From Pseudomonadota bacterium (GTDB lineage: Bacteria > Pseudomonadota > Gammaproteobacteria > Burkholderiales > Burkholderiaceae_C): a stretch of DNA of 25,335 nucleotides. Under the pieces are notes generated by a model, which had not been told where the DNA came from, searched no databases, and was given only the letters and a program-made list of their open reading frames with translations. Positions 1-7,229 of the stretch are shown here, piece after piece; the first letter of the stretch is position 1; every line of letters starts with the position of its first letter. The stretch spans positions 1-25,335 of the forward strand of contig JAEZLX010000208.1 of assembly GCA_023415035.1 (NCBI GenBank), written 5' to 3'. A program made the translations under genes and the position numbers.

Positions 1-1
1 C

Positions 2-682
2 GTGCTGCTGGTCGACGACCTCGTGGGCGATGACGTGCTGGCCTACGCCTCGCCAGAGGCACGCATCGTGCACGTGGGCAAGCGTGGCGGTTGCAAGAGC
101 ACGCCGCAGGCTTTCATCGAGAAGCTCATGATCACGGCCGCGCGCCAGGACGATACCGTGGTGCGCCTCAAGGGGGGCGACCCGTTCATCTTCGGCCGCG
201 GCGGCGAGGAGGTCGAGCACCTGCGCGAGGCCGGCATCCCGGTGCAGGTCATCAACGGCATCACCGCCGGCCTGGCCGGTCTGACCTCGCTCGGTGCGCC
301 GCTCACCCACCGCGACCGAGCGCACGGCGTCGTTTTCGTCACGGGCCACGCCAAGCCCGGAGACAGCGGCACCGACTGGCGCCAGCTCGCCGCCACAGCA
401 CGCGACGCGAGGCTCACGCTCGTGATCTACATGGGTGTGTCCCACGCCGACGAGATCGAGCGCGACCTGCTCACCGGCCTGCCGGCCGACACCCCGCTGG
501 CCATCATCCAGCACGCCAGCCTGCCGCAGCAACGCCACGCCGTTGCCACGCTCGGTACCCTGACGCAGACCCTGGCGGACGAAGGCCTGGGCAGCCCGGC
601 GGTGATCGTCGTCGGCGACGTGGTACTGGGCATTTCCGCCCTGAACCAGCCGCTGGCCCGGGAGAAGACCCTGGCCGCCTGA
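2..682 (+). CDS. cobA: Uroporphyrinogen-III C-methyltransferase (SUMT), 5' end missing
   Basis: This enzyme uses two S-adenosylmethionine to methylate uroporphyrinogen III at C2 and C7, giving precorrin-2 for siroheme (and cobalamin) synthesis in the cytoplasm. The visible part carries SUMT landmarks: VGKRGG near residue 26, VRLKGGDPFIFGRGGEE around residues 54-70, and a VINGITAGLAGL block. The reading frame is open to the left edge and begins inside the usual DLV strand region, so roughly the first 25 residues, including the VGAGPGDP SAM-binding loop, lie outside the window; the GTG at base 2 is not a real start. No siroheme oxidase/ferrochelatase (CysG N-terminal) domain can be judged because the N-terminus is cut off. 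The stop is followed after 37 bases by a flavoprotein gene on the same strand. Naming is confident; whether it serves siroheme or B12 is not decided here. Confidence 0.93.
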   Translation: MLLVDDLVGDDVLAYASPEARIVHVGKRGGCKSTPQAFIEKLMITAARQDDTVVRLKGGDPFIFGRGGEEVEHLREAGIPVQVINGITAGLAGLTSLGAPLTHRDRAHGVVFVTGHAKPGDSGTDWRQLAATARDARLTLVIYMGVSHADEIERDLLTGLPADTPLAIIQHASLPQQRHAVATLGTLTQTLADEGLGSPAVIVVGDVVLGISALNQPLAREKTLAA

Positions 683-706
683 ACCCGGATCACCACGCAT
701 CCCGCC

Positions 707-712
707 TACACT
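707..712 (+). promoter_or_regulatory. Putative -10 hexamer for a leaderless flavoprotein transcript
   Basis: TACACT (4/6 to TATAAT) lies 7 bases upstream of the ATG at 720, so transcription would begin at or next to the start codon. It sits in the loop of a small inverted repeat (CCCGC 701-705, GCGGG 713-717). No convincing -35 is visible and there is no Shine-Dalgarno sequence. Confidence 0.35.
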
Positions 713-719
713 GCGGGCC

Positions 720-1925
720 ATGCTTGCATTTGATGTTGCCGTGATCGGCGCCGGCGCGGCCGGTCTGTTCTGCGCGGGGATCGCCGGTCAGCGGGGCCTG
801 CGCGTCCTCGTGCTCGACCACAGCCCCAAGGTCGCCGAAAAGATCCGAATCTCCGGCGGCGGCCGCGCCAATTTCACCAACCGCGATATCGACCCGCGCG
901 CGCCGCACCGGCACTACCTGGGCGAAAACCCCCAGTTCTGCCGCTCGGCGCTCTCGCGCTACACCCCCGCCGACTTCATCGCACTGATGCAGCGCCACGG
1001 CATCCCTTTCCACGAGAAGCACAAGGGCCAGCTGTTCTGCGACCGTTCGGCCGAGGACCTGATCCGCATGTTGCTGGCCGAGTGTGGCGCCGGCGGTGTG
1101 GAACGCTGGCAGCCCTGCCCCGTGGCCGCTGTGCGCCGTGCCGGCGAAGGCCACTGGGCACTGGACACCGGCCGCGGTACGGTGACGGCCGGCAAGCTCG
1201 TCATCGCCACCGGCGGCCTGTCCATCCCCAAGATTGGCGCCACCGACTTCGGTTACCGGATCGCGCGGCAGTTCGACCTCAAGGTCGTCACGCCGCGGCC
1301 TGGACTGGTCCCGCTGACCTTCGATGGCGATTACTGGGCGCCGTATGCCACCCTGGCGGGGCTGGCGCTGCCGGTCGATATCAGCACCGGCCAGGGCAAG
1401 ACACGGGCCAGTTTTCTCGAGGACCTGCTTTTCACCCACCGGGGCCTGTCCGGGCCCGCCGTGCTGCAGATCTCCAGCTACTGGCAGCCGGGCACGCCGA
1501 TCCGCCTCAACCTGGCGCCCGCTACCGACCTGGCCACAGAACTGGTCGAGGCCAAGAGCCACTCCCGCAAGCTGCTGGCCAACGAGCTGGCGCGCTGGGT
1601 GCCCGCCAGGCTGGCCGATGCCTGGGCACAGCAAAGCCCCGACTGGCAACGCCCCATTGCCGAAACCGGCGACAAGTCCCTGACGCGGCTGGCCGAGCGC
1701 CTGTCGAACTGGGAGCTGGTGCCCACCGGCACCGAGGGCTACCGCAAGGCCGAGGTGACGCTGGGCGGCGTGGATACCCGCGAGCTCTCGCAACAGACCA
1801 TGGAAGCCAGGGCACAACCCGGCCTGCACTTCATCGGGGAGGTGGTGGATGTGACCGGCTGGCTGGGCGGCTACAACTTCCAGTGGGCCTGGGCCAGCGC
1901 CCATGCCTGCGCTCAGGCCTTGTGA
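720..1925 (+). CDS. NAD(P)/FAD-dependent oxidoreductase, BaiN/HI0933 (YhiN) family
   Basis: This is a 401-residue flavoprotein of the HI0933/BaiN-like family. The N-terminus has the FAD-binding Rossmann motif GAGAAG (residues 9-14), followed by the family hallmark ISGGGRANFTN near residues 43-53. An ATGG strand motif followed by GATDFGY is near residues 160-175. The C-terminus has the GGV...GLHFIGEVVDVTGWLGGYNFQWAW block that closes the FAD site in this family. Length matches the family (about 390-420). Members are soluble; one was named for reduction steps in gut bile-acid metabolism, but the role in free-living proteobacteria is not established, so I give no gene symbol. It is on the same strand as cobA with a 37-base gap and may have its own promoter. 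The start is supported by the Rossmann fold beginning immediately after it. Confidence 0.9.
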   Translation: MLAFDVAVIGAGAAGLFCAGIAGQRGLRVLVLDHSPKVAEKIRISGGGRANFTNRDIDPRAPHRHYLGENPQFCRSALSRYTPADFIALMQRHGIPFHEKHKGQLFCDRSAEDLIRMLLAECGAGGVERWQPCPVAAVRRAGEGHWALDTGRGTVTAGKLVIATGGLSIPKIGATDFGYRIARQFDLKVVTPRPGLVPLTFDGDYWAPYATLAGLALPVDISTGQGKTRASFLEDLLFTHRGLSGPAVLQISSYWQPGTPIRLNLAPATDLATELVEAKSHSRKLLANELARWVPARLADAWAQQSPDWQRPIAETGDKSLTRLAERLSNWELVPTGTEGYRKAEVTLGGVDTRELSQQTMEARAQPGLHFIGEVVDVTGWLGGYNFQWAWASAHACAQAL

Positions 1926-2120
1926 ATGCCATTGCCTGCGTTGGAGGATGCAGCCCCTGTCACCTACATCGGCGAGGCTAGAGACGACCACCAGAAACAT
2001 TCAGGGCTTCGTGGGCGGTCGTGGCCGTGACACCACACCCTCCCACCCAGCAGATCACCCACACCGGGCACCGGCCCTTGAAGCCGATCTGGTACGCAGT
2101 TCTTCCTGAACAGCAGGGCT

Positions 2121-2152
2121 TGACGACCAGACGTCCCATTGTTGTTATAATC
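2121..2152 (+). promoter_or_regulatory. Probable rpsU promoter
   Basis: A perfect TATAAT lies at 2147-2152 within the 352-base gap before rpsU. The best -35 match, TTGACG at 2121-2126, is 20 bases upstream, longer than the usual 16-18, so the -35 assignment is uncertain. A start near 2159 would give a leader of about 120 bases. The rest of the gap upstream (1926-2120) shows no gene, repeat or clear terminator that I can support. Confidence 0.6.
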
Positions 2153-2158
2153 TTGTGC

Positions 2159-2277
2159 TTTGCTGGCAAACCCCTGTCGGCCAATACTAGTTACGGACGG
2201 GGAAACCGCAGTTCATGAAGCCCGGGCCCGATCTTCCCGAGCCTCCTCTGTCTGCACATCATGGAAACCATTAGCTG
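2159..2277 (+). other. Long 5' leader of rpsU with a small upstream reading frame
   Basis: If the TATAAT at 2147-2152 is used, rpsU has an unusually long leader for a 70-codon gene. It contains a 19-codon frame starting at the ATG at 2215, rich in proline, ending in TAG at 2272-2274, three bases before the rpsU ATG. It also has the self-complementary CGGGCCCG at 2223-2230. The rpsU Shine-Dalgarno itself is poor (GGAAA about ten bases upstream). Whether the leader regulates bS21 synthesis is inference. Confidence 0.3.
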
Positions 2278-2490
2278 ATGACCACCATTCGCGTTAAAGA
2301 CAACGAGCCGTTCGACGTGGCCCTGCGCCGCTTCAAGCGCACCATCGAAAAGCTGGGCCTGCTGACCGACCTGCGTGCCCGCGAGTTCTACGAAAAGCCC
2401 ACCGCCGAACGCAAGCGCAAGAAGGCCGCCGCCGTCAAGCGCCACTACAAGCGTGTGCGCTCCATGCAGCTGCCCAAGAAGCTGTACTGA
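2278..2490 (+). CDS. rpsU: Small ribosomal subunit protein bS21
   Basis: This 70-residue protein is bS21, which sits on the 30S platform near the anti-Shine-Dalgarno end of 16S rRNA and helps initiation. The sequence is a full-length match to the proteobacterial form: N-terminal TTIRVK, FDVALRRFKR, the EFYEKPTAERKRKKAAA segment, and the basic C-terminus ending QLPKKLY. The high lysine/arginine content is typical. It is followed by an intrinsic terminator and then a YqeY-family gene, an order seen in many proteobacteria, where dnaG and rpoD often come next; here they do not. The ATG is fixed by the conserved N-terminus rather than by a strong ribosome binding site. Confidence 0.97.
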   Translation: MTTIRVKDNEPFDVALRRFKRTIEKLGLLTDLRAREFYEKPTAERKRKKAAAVKRHYKRVRSMQLPKKLY

Positions 2491-2526
2491 GCCCCGTCGC
2501 TCAGCCGGCCCAGGCCGGTGGCAATG

Positions 2527-2565
2527 AAGCCCGCTCGAGGACGCTCAGGCGGGCTTTGTCTTTTT
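2527..2565 (+). terminator. Rho-independent terminator after rpsU
   Basis: The 8-base stem AAGCCCGC (2527-2534) pairs with GCGGGCTT (2549-2556) across a 14-base loop and is followed by TGTCTTTTT. This is the clearest intrinsic terminator in the window. It separates rpsU from the next gene, so that gene needs read-through or its own promoter. Confidence 0.8.
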
Positions 2566-2606
2566 CGTCCCCTCACTTTCGTTCCGCCCCACTTCGGGAG
2601 TCCCTC

Positions 2607-3053
2607 ATGAGCCTCAAGCAACAGATCACCGACGACATGAAGTCCGCCATGCGGGCCAAGCAGGCCGAACGGCTGGCCACCATCCGCCTGCTGACGGCGG
2701 CGATCAAGCAGAAGGAAGTGGACGAGCGCATCGAGCTCGACGATGTGGCGGTGATCGCGGTCATCGACAAGATGGTCAAGCAGCGCAAGGACTCCATCAC
2801 CGCGTTCGAGCAGGGTGGGCGCCCGGATCTGGCGGCCAAGGAAGCCGCCGAACTGCAGGTGCTGCAGGCCTATCTGCCGGCCCGTCTGTCACCCGACGAA
2901 ATCGTCGCCGAAGTCAAGGCGCTGGTGGCCGAGCTGGGCGCCAGCGGCCCCGGCGACATGGGCAAGGTCATGGGTGCGGCCAAGTCCAGGCTGGCCGGCA
3001 AGGCCGACATGGGCCAGGTCTCCGCGGCCGTGAAGGCTGCCCTGGCCGGCTGA
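2607..3053 (+). CDS. GatB/YqeY domain-containing protein
   Basis: This is a 148-residue YqeY-family protein, with the helical domain also found at the C-terminus of the GatB subunit of tRNA amidotransferase. Conserved family segments include the N-terminal SLKQQITDDMKSAMRAK, the RLLTAAIKQKEVDER block, the KQRKDSI and AEL..LQAYLP segments, and the C-terminal MGKVMGAAKSRLAGKADMGQVSAAVK. The ATG at 2607 has GGGAG at 2596-2600 just upstream and matches the family N-terminus; the frame is open for 17 further codons upstream across the terminator, which I reject as coding. The family is thought to act in tRNA-related processes, but the standalone protein has no settled function. It converges on pmbA. 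Confidence 0.92.
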   Translation: MSLKQQITDDMKSAMRAKQAERLATIRLLTAAIKQKEVDERIELDDVAVIAVIDKMVKQRKDSITAFEQGGRPDLAAKEAAELQVLQAYLPARLSPDEIVAEVKALVAELGASGPGDMGKVMGAAKSRLAGKADMGQVSAAVKAALAG

Positions 3054-3099
3054 ACCAACTGAGACCCGCAACACCATCCGAAGGCCTGCTTGCCACGGA

Positions 3100-3114
3100 G
3101 CCGGGTTTCCCGGC
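3100..3114. terminator. Hairpin between converging yqeY-like gene and pmbA
   Basis: GCCGGG (3100-3105) and CCCGGC (3109-3114) form a perfect 6-base stem with a TTT loop in the 114-base convergent gap. A second perfect dyad (3158-3164 with 3171-3177) overlaps the pmbA stop codon. Neither has a T-tract on either strand, so termination is a guess based on position. Confidence 0.3.
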
Positions 3115-3167
3115 CCGTCGGCAACGCCCGCCAGAGACAGCCACTCCGCAGGCTGAGCGGGAGCAGG

Positions 3168-4595
3168 TCAGCTCCCGGCCACCTTCATCCGGTTGACCAG
3201 GATCGAGCCCACCGTCTTGGCGCCGTAGGTGTAGGCATCGGCCCCCACGGCTTCGATGCCCATGAACATGTCCCTGAGGTTGCCGGCGATGGTGATCTCC
3301 TGCACGGGATAGGCGATCCGGCCGTTCTCGACCCAGTAGCCCGAGGCACCGCGCGAGTAGTCGCCGGTCACGTAGTTGACGCCCTGTCCCATCAGTTCGG
3401 TCACGAACAGGCCGCGGCCGAGCTTGCGCAGCATGGCGTCGAGATCGTCCTCCGGACGGGTCAGCCGGCTGGTCAGCGTCAGGTTGTGCGAACCGCCCGC
3501 GTTGCCGGTGGTGCGCAAGCCGAGCTTGCGCGCCGAGTAGGTGGACAGGAAGTAGCCCTGCACGCGACCCGCGTCGAGCACCTGCCGCCGGGCCGTGCGC
3601 ACGCCTTCGTCATCGAACGGCGCGCTGCCCTTGCCACCCCGGATGTGCGGATCCTCGTCGATGTCCAGATGGGCGGCCATGACCTGCTTGCCCATGCTCT
3701 CGCCCAGGAAGGTGGTGCGCCGGTACAGGGCACCGCCGCTGGTGGCCTGCACGTAGGCGCCGAGCAGGCCGGCCGCCAGCGGCGACTCGAACAGCACCGG
3801 GCATTCGGTGGTGGCGATCTTGCGGCCGTTCAGGCGCGCCAGTGCGCGCTCGGCGGCATAGCGGCCCACGGCCTCCGGGCCGGCCAGCTCGTGCGGCGCG
3901 CGCATCGAGCTGTACCAGTAGTCTCGCTGCATGTCCTCGCCCTTGCCCGCGATGGGCGCCACCGACAGGCTGTGGCGAGAACTGGCGTAACCGCCGCTGA
4001 AGATGCCGGGTTTGCCGCGCTCGCCGCCACGCATGTGGGCAGCAAAGAAATGCGACTGCTGCGCCGAGACACCCGCCCCCTCGCTGTTGGTGATCAGCTT
4101 GCTGGTGGCAAAGGCGGCCTCCTCACAGGCCAGGGCGATCCGCATCGCCTCGTCGGCACTGATGTCCCAGGGGTGGAACAGGTCCAGCTCGGGGTATTCG
4201 TCGGCCACGTCCTCGGGATCGGGCAGTCCGGCGACCGGGTCCTCGGCCGTGAAGCGGGCGATGTCGTAGGCGGCCTGAACCGTCTGCCGGATGGCTTCCG
4301 GCGAAAAATCGGAGGTGGAAGCGTTGCCGCGGCGCTGTCCCAGGTAGATCGTCACGCCCAGCGACTTGTCGCGGTTGCGCTCGACGTTCTCCAGTTCACC
4401 CTTGCGCACGCTGACGTTCAGCCCCGAGCCTTCCGAGATCTCGGCCGCGGCGTCGGCCGCGCCCAGCTGGCGGGCGTGCGACAGGGTCAGGTCGATCAGT
4501 TCCTCGAAGCGGGCACGGGAATACTGGAAGCCCGGCAGCGGCTGGTGGCGATGGACGGCAGCGGGGCTTTGCCCCGGTTTGGCGGTTTTCTTCAT
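3168..4595 (-). CDS. pmbA: Metalloprotease PmbA/TldE family (TldD partner)
   Basis: This 475-residue protein is PmbA (TldE), the subunit that pairs with TldD to form a cytoplasmic metalloprotease, known from E. coli for microcin B17 maturation and CcdA degradation. Supporting segments are the N-terminal RFEELIDLTLSHARQLGA, GLNVSVRKGELENVERNRDKSLGVTIY, and the C-terminal GLFVTELMGQGVN, GDYSRGASGYWVENG and VQEITIAGNL blocks. In the known complex the zinc ligands are supplied by TldD; this protein lacks the HExxxH motif, as expected for PmbA. The ATG at 4595 is chosen because the residues before it do not look native and a -10-like element lies nine bases upstream. About 25 extra N-terminal residues compared with E. 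coli are tolerated. It diverges from yjgA across 41 bases. Confidence 0.95.
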   Translation of the reverse strand: MKKTAKPGQSPAAVHRHQPLPGFQYSRARFEELIDLTLSHARQLGAADAAAEISEGSGLNVSVRKGELENVERNRDKSLGVTIYLGQRRGNASTSDFSPEAIRQTVQAAYDIARFTAEDPVAGLPDPEDVADEYPELDLFHPWDISADEAMRIALACEEAAFATSKLITNSEGAGVSAQQSHFFAAHMRGGERGKPGIFSGGYASSRHSLSVAPIAGKGEDMQRDYWYSSMRAPHELAGPEAVGRYAAERALARLNGRKIATTECPVLFESPLAAGLLGAYVQATSGGALYRRTTFLGESMGKQVMAAHLDIDEDPHIRGGKGSAPFDDEGVRTARRQVLDAGRVQGYFLSTYSARKLGLRTTGNAGGSHNLTLTSRLTRPEDDLDAMLRKLGRGLFVTELMGQGVNYVTGDYSRGASGYWVENGRIAYPVQEITIAGNLRDMFMGIEAVGADAYTYGAKTVGSILVNRMKVAGS

Positions 4596-4603
4596 GTCGC
4601 CGG

Positions 4604-4610
4604 TATGATA
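4604..4610. promoter_or_regulatory. Shared -10-like element between divergent pmbA and yjgA
   Basis: The heptamer TATGATA reads TATGAT on the plus strand (5/6 to TATAAT, 27 bases before the yjgA ATG) and TATCAT on the minus strand (5/6, nine bases before the pmbA ATG). Both promoters of the 41-base divergent gap may use this one spot. Neither gene has a clear Shine-Dalgarno sequence. No strong -35 was found for either direction. Confidence 0.35.
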
Positions 4611-4636
4611 CTTGCCGCCCCCCATACCGACTTCCC

Positions 4637-5314
4637 ATGCCCCGCAAACCCACAAAAGGCTATTTCGTGCGCGGCCACTTCGTTGCCGCCGGCAGCGAAC
4701 TGGACCTCGAACTCAAGCGCGAGCTCAAGGGCTCGGTCGACATGAGCAAGACCGACCTGAAAAAGCACAGTGCCCGCCTGCAGACACTGGGCGAGGAGCT
4801 GCTGACGCTGCGCCGCGACCTGATGGCACGCGTGCGCGAGCAGCACGATCTGTCCGACAAGCTCATCGATGCCCTGGACGAGGCGCGGCGCATCACCAAC
4901 TTCGAGGGCCGCAGGCGCCAGATGCAGTACATCGGCAAGCTCATGCGTGCGCTCGACGAGGACACCATCGCGGCCATCGAGGCCGCGCTGGAGGAGCAGC
5001 GCAAGCCCTCGGCGAAGGAAACCCTGCGCCTGCACCAGGCCGAGCAGTGGCGCGACCGGCTGATTGCCGACGATGGCGCCCTCACCGACTGGCTGGCCCA
5101 GAAGCCCGACACCGACGTGCAGCACCTGCGCGCGCTGATCCGGCAAGCCCGCAAGGACGCGCAGGCCACGGCCGCGCAGGAGCGCCCCGGCGAGGCTGTG
5201 CGCCATGGCAAGGCCTTCCGAGAGATCTTCCAGCTCGTGCGTGCCGCGATCTCCCGCCAGGACCAAGAGCCGGCTGACGGTGAGGCGGACACCGACGATG
5301 ACACCCCAGCATGA
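4637..5314 (+). CDS. darP: Ribosome biogenesis factor YjgA/DarP (DUF615)
   Basis: This 225-residue protein belongs to the YjgA/DarP family, which binds immature 50S particles and promotes late assembly around the peptidyl transferase centre. It is strongly helical and charged. Family segments are SELDLELKRELKGS near residue 20, a KTDLKKHSARLQTLGEELLTL region, and the conserved RRRQMQYIGKLMR around residues 93-105. The C-terminus is acidic and probably disordered. Placement divergent from pmbA is the usual betaproteobacterial context and supports the name. Its stop codon overlaps the start of mog by four bases (ATGA), so the two are likely co-translated. The ATG is followed by PRKPTKGYF, the conserved family N-terminus. 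Confidence 0.92.
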   Translation: MPRKPTKGYFVRGHFVAAGSELDLELKRELKGSVDMSKTDLKKHSARLQTLGEELLTLRRDLMARVREQHDLSDKLIDALDEARRITNFEGRRRQMQYIGKLMRALDEDTIAAIEAALEEQRKPSAKETLRLHQAEQWRDRLIADDGALTDWLAQKPDTDVQHLRALIRQARKDAQATAAQERPGEAVRHGKAFREIFQLVRAAISRQDQEPADGEADTDDDTPA

Positions 5315-5907
5315 CCCAGGACACGAACACCGTTTCTCCGGTGCCGGTGCGCATCGGCATCGTTTCCATCAGCGACCGCGCCAGCACCGGCGTCTATGAG
5401 GACAAGGGCCTGCCGGCCCTGCAGGACTGGCTCACGCGCGCGCTGAAGAACCCGGTCACCTTCGAGGCGCGCCTGATCCCGGACGAGAAGGAACTCATCA
5501 GCGCCACACTCATCGAGCTGGCCGACGAGGCGGGCTGCCCGCTCGTGCTGACGACCGGCGGCACCGGCCCCGCGCTGCGCGACGTGACGCCCGAAGCCAC
5601 GCTGGCGGTGGCGCACAAGGAGATGCCCGGCTTTGGCGGACAGATGCGCCAGATCAGCCTGGCCTTCGTGCCCACGGCCATCCTCTCGCGCCAGGTGGCC
5701 GTGATCCGCGGCTCGACCCTCATCATCAATCTGCCAGGGCAACCCAAGGCCATTGCCGAGACGCTCGAAGGCCTGCGCAACCCCGACGGCAGCCAGAAGG
5801 TCAACGGCATCTTCGCGGCCGTGCCCTACTGCATCGACCTCATCGGCGGACCGTACCTGGAAACGAACGACGAGATTTGCAAGGCCTTCCGGCCGAAAAG
5901 GAAATAA
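5311..5907 (+). CDS. mog: Molybdopterin adenylyltransferase
   Basis: Mog adenylates molybdopterin with ATP, preparing it for molybdate insertion in molybdenum cofactor synthesis. The 198-residue protein has the MoCF-domain landmarks: IGIVSISDRAS near residues 15-25, the nucleotide-loop TTGGTGPALRDVTPEAT at residues 81-97 with Asp91, and RGSTLIINLPGQPKA in the C-terminal half. The C-terminal extension (LIGGPYLETND) is typical of Mog rather than MoaB. Length matches E. coli Mog (about 195). The ATGA overlap with yjgA and a three-base gap to slyD suggest one transcript. Molybdenum enzymes include xanthine dehydrogenase, which would feed the purine route encoded downstream, but that link is inference. 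Confidence 0.94.
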   Translation: MTQDTNTVSPVPVRIGIVSISDRASTGVYEDKGLPALQDWLTRALKNPVTFEARLIPDEKELISATLIELADEAGCPLVLTTGGTGPALRDVTPEATLAVAHKEMPGFGGQMRQISLAFVPTAILSRQVAVIRGSTLIINLPGQPKAIAETLEGLRNPDGSQKVNGIFAAVPYCIDLIGGPYLETNDEICKAFRPKRK

Positions 5908-5909
5908 CC

Positions 5910-6386
5910 ATGATCATTTCCAAGGACACCGTCGTCACCCTCATCTTCCGGGCCAGCGACGCCCAGGGCAAGCTGCTGGAAGACGGCAAGACGCCGCGCA
6001 GCTACCTGCACGGCGGCTACGGCAACACGCTGCCGGGCATTGAGAAGGCGCTGGAAGGCCAGAGCGCCGGCTACGAGACGAGCGTGACGCTGGCACCCGA
6101 GGATGCCTTCGGCGAGCGCGACGAGTCGCTGGTGACCACCATTCCCAAGACCCAGTTCCCGCCGGGCGTGAAGGTGGGCGGCCAGCTGCGCGGCACCGAT
6201 GACCAGGGCCGCGAGGCGGTGTTCACGGTGGTCAAGATCAAGGGTCCGCAGGTGCACCTGGACGGCAACCACCCGCTGGCCGGCCAGTCGCTGAAGTTCC
6301 AGCTCAAGGTGCTGGACGTGCGCGCGGCCTCGCCCGAGGAGATCGCCCACGGCCACGCTCACGGCGCGCACGGCCACCATCACTGA
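5910..6386 (+). CDS. slyD: SlyD-like FKBP-type peptidyl-prolyl cis-trans isomerase
   Basis: This 158-residue protein isomerises X-Pro bonds and acts as a folding helper in the cytoplasm. The FKBP core (residues 1 to about 65, with GGYGNTLPGIEKALEG) is interrupted by the chaperone insert-in-flap domain, then resumes with the SlyD signature DGNHPLAGQSLKF. The tail is histidine-rich (residues 147-158, about seven His), a shorter version of the metal-binding tail of E. coli SlyD, which supplies nickel to hydrogenase. The start has AAGGA eight bases upstream. The gene begins two bases after the mog stop, so it is probably co-transcribed with it. It converges on cysE. Confidence 0.93.
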   Translation: MIISKDTVVTLIFRASDAQGKLLEDGKTPRSYLHGGYGNTLPGIEKALEGQSAGYETSVTLAPEDAFGERDESLVTTIPKTQFPPGVKVGGQLRGTDDQGREAVFTVVKIKGPQVHLDGNHPLAGQSLKFQLKVLDVRAASPEEIAHGHAHGAHGHHH

Positions 6387-6395
6387 AACACATGA

Positions 6396-6422
6396 AGGCC
6401 GACCGCTTTGCGGCTGTGGCCT
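6396..6422. terminator. Imperfect hairpin between converging slyD and cysE
   Basis: AGGCC (6396-6400) pairs with GGCCT (6418-6422), with further inner pairing around a TTT loop and an internal mismatch. It fills the 39-base convergent gap and could serve both strands, but there is no T-tract. Confidence 0.3.
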
Positions 6423-6425
6423 CGC

Positions 6426-7214
6426 TCACTTGCCGACGAGCTGGTTGAGCTTGTCGGCCTCGAAGCGTTCTTCCTTGGCGGCCTCGGGCGGCACGCAGTC
6501 GGCGCCGCCATGCACCTCGCAGGCCAGCTTCTCGATGGCCTGCCACAGCAGCGCGATCTGGTGTTCCTGGCTGCCGGTCTTGTCGATCAGCCCGCGCATG
6601 GCCTGCGACAGCGGATCGTCCTCCTGCGTGACGCCGTAGGCCGAGAACTTGGGCCTGGCCTCTTTCTGCTCCTCGGTCACGTCGGCGCTGGCACCCTGCT
6701 TGCTCGGGATGATGCGCGCCGGAATGCCCACCGCGGTGGCGCCGGCCGGCACCGGCTTGATGACCACGGCGTTGGAGCCGATCTTGGCGCCGTCACCGAC
6801 CTCGAAGCCGCCCAGCACCTTGGCGCCGGCACTGACCACCACGTCACGCCCCAGCGTGGGGTGGCGCTTGGTGCCCTTGTAGAGCGACGTGCCACCCAGC
6901 GTCACGCCCTGATAGATCGTGCAACCATCGCCGATCTCCGCCGTCTCGCCAACCACGGTGCCCATGGCGTGATCGAAGAACACGCGCTCGCCGATTCTGG
7001 CGCCAGGATGGATCTCGATGCCCGTCAGCCAGCGCGAGAAATGTGAAATGAACCGCCCCAGCCACTTGAAGCCGTGGGTCCAGCACCAGTGCGCCGGGCG
7101 ATGCAGCCACACGGCATGCAGGCCCGGGTAGCAGGTGATCACTTCCCAGGTGCTGCGCGCGGCGGGGTCGCGCTCGAGAATGCATTGGATGTCGGATCGG
7201 ATGCGGTCGAACAT
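6426..7214 (-). CDS. cysE: Serine O-acetyltransferase
   Basis: This enzyme transfers acetyl from acetyl-CoA to L-serine, the first committed step of cysteine synthesis. The 262-residue protein has a short helical N-terminal part and a left-handed beta-helix made of hexapeptide repeats (from about GIEIHPGARIG to VPAGATAVGIPAR). The catalytic segment FFDHAMGTVVGETAEIGD and the YQGVTLGGTS loop are intact. The short N-terminus is like the EpsC/plant-type branch more than E. coli CysE. About 75 residues after the beta-helix form a charged tail with two Cys, longer than the short tail that normally mediates cysteine feedback and CysK binding; a CysK-binding terminal Ile is absent (it ends GK). It lies 12 bases downstream of trmJ on the same strand. 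Confidence 0.94.
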   Translation of the reverse strand: MFDRIRSDIQCILERDPAARSTWEVITCYPGLHAVWLHRPAHWCWTHGFKWLGRFISHFSRWLTGIEIHPGARIGERVFFDHAMGTVVGETAEIGDGCTIYQGVTLGGTSLYKGTKRHPTLGRDVVVSAGAKVLGGFEVGDGAKIGSNAVVIKPVPAGATAVGIPARIIPSKQGASADVTEEQKEARPKFSAYGVTQEDDPLSQAMRGLIDKTGSQEHQIALLWQAIEKLACEVHGGADCVPPEAAKEERFEADKLNQLVGK

Positions 7215-7223
7215 GGTGCGCCG

Positions 7224-7229
7224 AGTCTA
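7224..7229 (-). promoter_or_regulatory. Putative -10 for cysE overlapping the trmJ stop codon
   Basis: On the minus strand TAGACT (4/6 to TATAAT) ends nine bases before the cysE ATG, and its first three bases are the trmJ stop codon TAG. With no Shine-Dalgarno sequence in the 12-base gap, either a leaderless cysE transcript or coupling from trmJ is possible. Confidence 0.35.

Noticed and set aside
690..2000. Long minus-strand open frame opposite the flavoprotein gene
   Set aside because: It is antisense to a clearly conserved gene and its translation is low-complexity Gly/Ala/Arg/His-rich, as expected from high GC.
3158..3177. Perfect 7-base dyad over the pmbA stop codon as an intrinsic terminator
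   Set aside because: No T-tract follows on the minus strand, so I mention it only with the nearby hairpin.
3090..4745. 551-codon plus-strand open frame across pmbA
   Set aside because: It covers the full conserved PmbA gene on the other strand and shows no recognisable domain.
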